A DNA stretch of 5,346 nt. Origin: Acidimicrobiia bacterium. Its GTDB lineage: Bacteria > Actinomycetota > Acidimicrobiia > IMCC26256 > BP-133. The position numbers were made by a program, and so were the translations under genes. The notes below the pieces were generated by a model that was not told the origin of the DNA, made no database searches, and saw only the letters and a list, made by a program, of their open reading frames with translations. The stretch spans positions 1-5,346 of the forward strand of contig JAICYE010000195.1 in NCBI GenBank assembly GCA_025934385.1. Direction: 5' to 3'. Shown piece by piece: positions 5,283 through 5,346 of this stretch; position 1 is the first letter of the stretch; the number at the start of each line of letters is the position of its first letter.

Positions 5283-5288
5283 ATTGTC
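5283..5288 (-). promoter_or_regulatory. phoU: Candidate leaderless -10 (GACAAT) of phoU
   Basis: Read on the minus strand, GACAAT differs from a TANNNT-type -10 at one position and ends 6 bases before the phoU ATG (3 before the alternative GTG). With no Shine-Dalgarno visible, this fits a leaderless transcript. A weak -35-like CGGACA (5313-5308) stands 19 bp upstream. Confidence 0.4.
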
Positions 5289-5290
5289 GC

Positions 5291-5307
5291 CCGTTCCCGG
5301 GGAACGG
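5291..5307. promoter_or_regulatory. 17-bp palindrome, candidate operator upstream of phoU
   Basis: CCGTTCCC-G-GGGAACGG is a perfect inverted repeat with 8-bp arms about one central base. It lies between the putative -35 and -10 of phoU and ends 2 bp from the -10, where a bound dimer would block the polymerase. I do not recognise it as the site of a known regulator. Actinobacterial LexA boxes have the opposite half-site order (GAAC then GTTC). It could instead be a short mRNA or terminator stem of the next gene to the right. Confidence 0.5.
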
Positions 5308-5323
5308 TGTCCGGGTTGTCCGG
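5308..5323. repeat. Two TGTCCGG direct repeats, 9-bp period
   Basis: TGTCCGG occurs at 5308-5314 and again at 5317-5323, directly next to the palindrome in front of phoU. Response regulators of the PhoB/PhoP class bind direct repeats, commonly with an 11-bp period, so the 9-bp period is not a clean match. Two copies of a GC-rich heptamer may be chance. Confidence 0.3.
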
Positions 5324-5346
5324 TTCGGCGGCGGGGTTCGGGGGTC

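Noticed and set aside
5291..5307. LexA/SOS box upstream of phoU
   Set aside because: Half-site order is GTTC then GAAC, the reverse of the actinobacterial GAAC-N4-GTTC box.
1..5346. CRISPR, tRNA, rRNA, insertion sequence or toxin-antitoxin system
   Set aside because: No spaced direct repeats, cloverleaf, transposase motif or terminal inverted repeats were seen; every substantial coding region is explained by regulatory or housekeeping families or one small unknown gene.

Overview
The window is very GC-rich, with G/C at most third codon positions. It carries a WhiB-family iron-sulfur regulator, a family essentially confined to Actinobacteria and their phages. Together with a membrane-anchored HtrA bearing a long Pro-rich cytoplasmic N-terminus, an RseB-like protein and leaderless-looking gene starts, this points to a high-GC actinobacterium. 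Acidimicrobiia is my best guess, but only as inference; no rRNA or tRNA is present to confirm it.

Left part (1-3360), envelope stress. The 3' end of a single-pass membrane protein resembling the C-terminus of an anti-sigma factor overlaps, by a GTGA junction, a secreted RseB/MucB-like protein. The latter's 3' end overlaps by 14 bp a convergent small whiB gene. whiB and htrA diverge from a 112-bp intergenic region. htrA encodes a membrane-anchored serine protease with one PDZ domain and a complete His-Asp-Ser triad. In other actinobacteria htrA lies beside an ECF sigma factor and its anti-sigma factor (sigE-rseA-htrA in Mycobacterium), so this looks like a variant of that module with RseB added and a WhiB regulator inserted. 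A good ECF-type promoter match (GGAAC-N17-CGTT) sits directly in front of whiB and may wire it into the same sigma circuit.

Middle (3361-4463). A 90-aa protein of unknown function follows htrA after 10 bp and has a leaderless-type -10 hexamer (TAGGCT) built partly from the htrA stop codon. It converges, with a 13-bp gap and a GC-rich hairpin, on a stand-alone EAL-domain gene for cyclic-di-GMP turnover or sensing. The EAL protein keeps all the metal and catalytic residues I can identify but is altered in the loop-6 region.

Right part (4464-5346). A 120-bp intergenic region holds a strong 11-bp inverted repeat that starts at the phoU stop codon. phoU (minus strand) encodes a complete two-repeat PhoU phosphate-signalling protein. 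In front of it lie a leaderless-type -10 and a near-perfect 17-bp palindrome, a candidate operator. The remaining 39 bp up to the window edge hold only short direct repeats.

I see no mobile element, CRISPR array, tRNA or rRNA. Most of the window is conserved core regulation. The less ordinary points are the wiring of whiB, the divergent EAL loop and the phoU-proximal operator-like sites.
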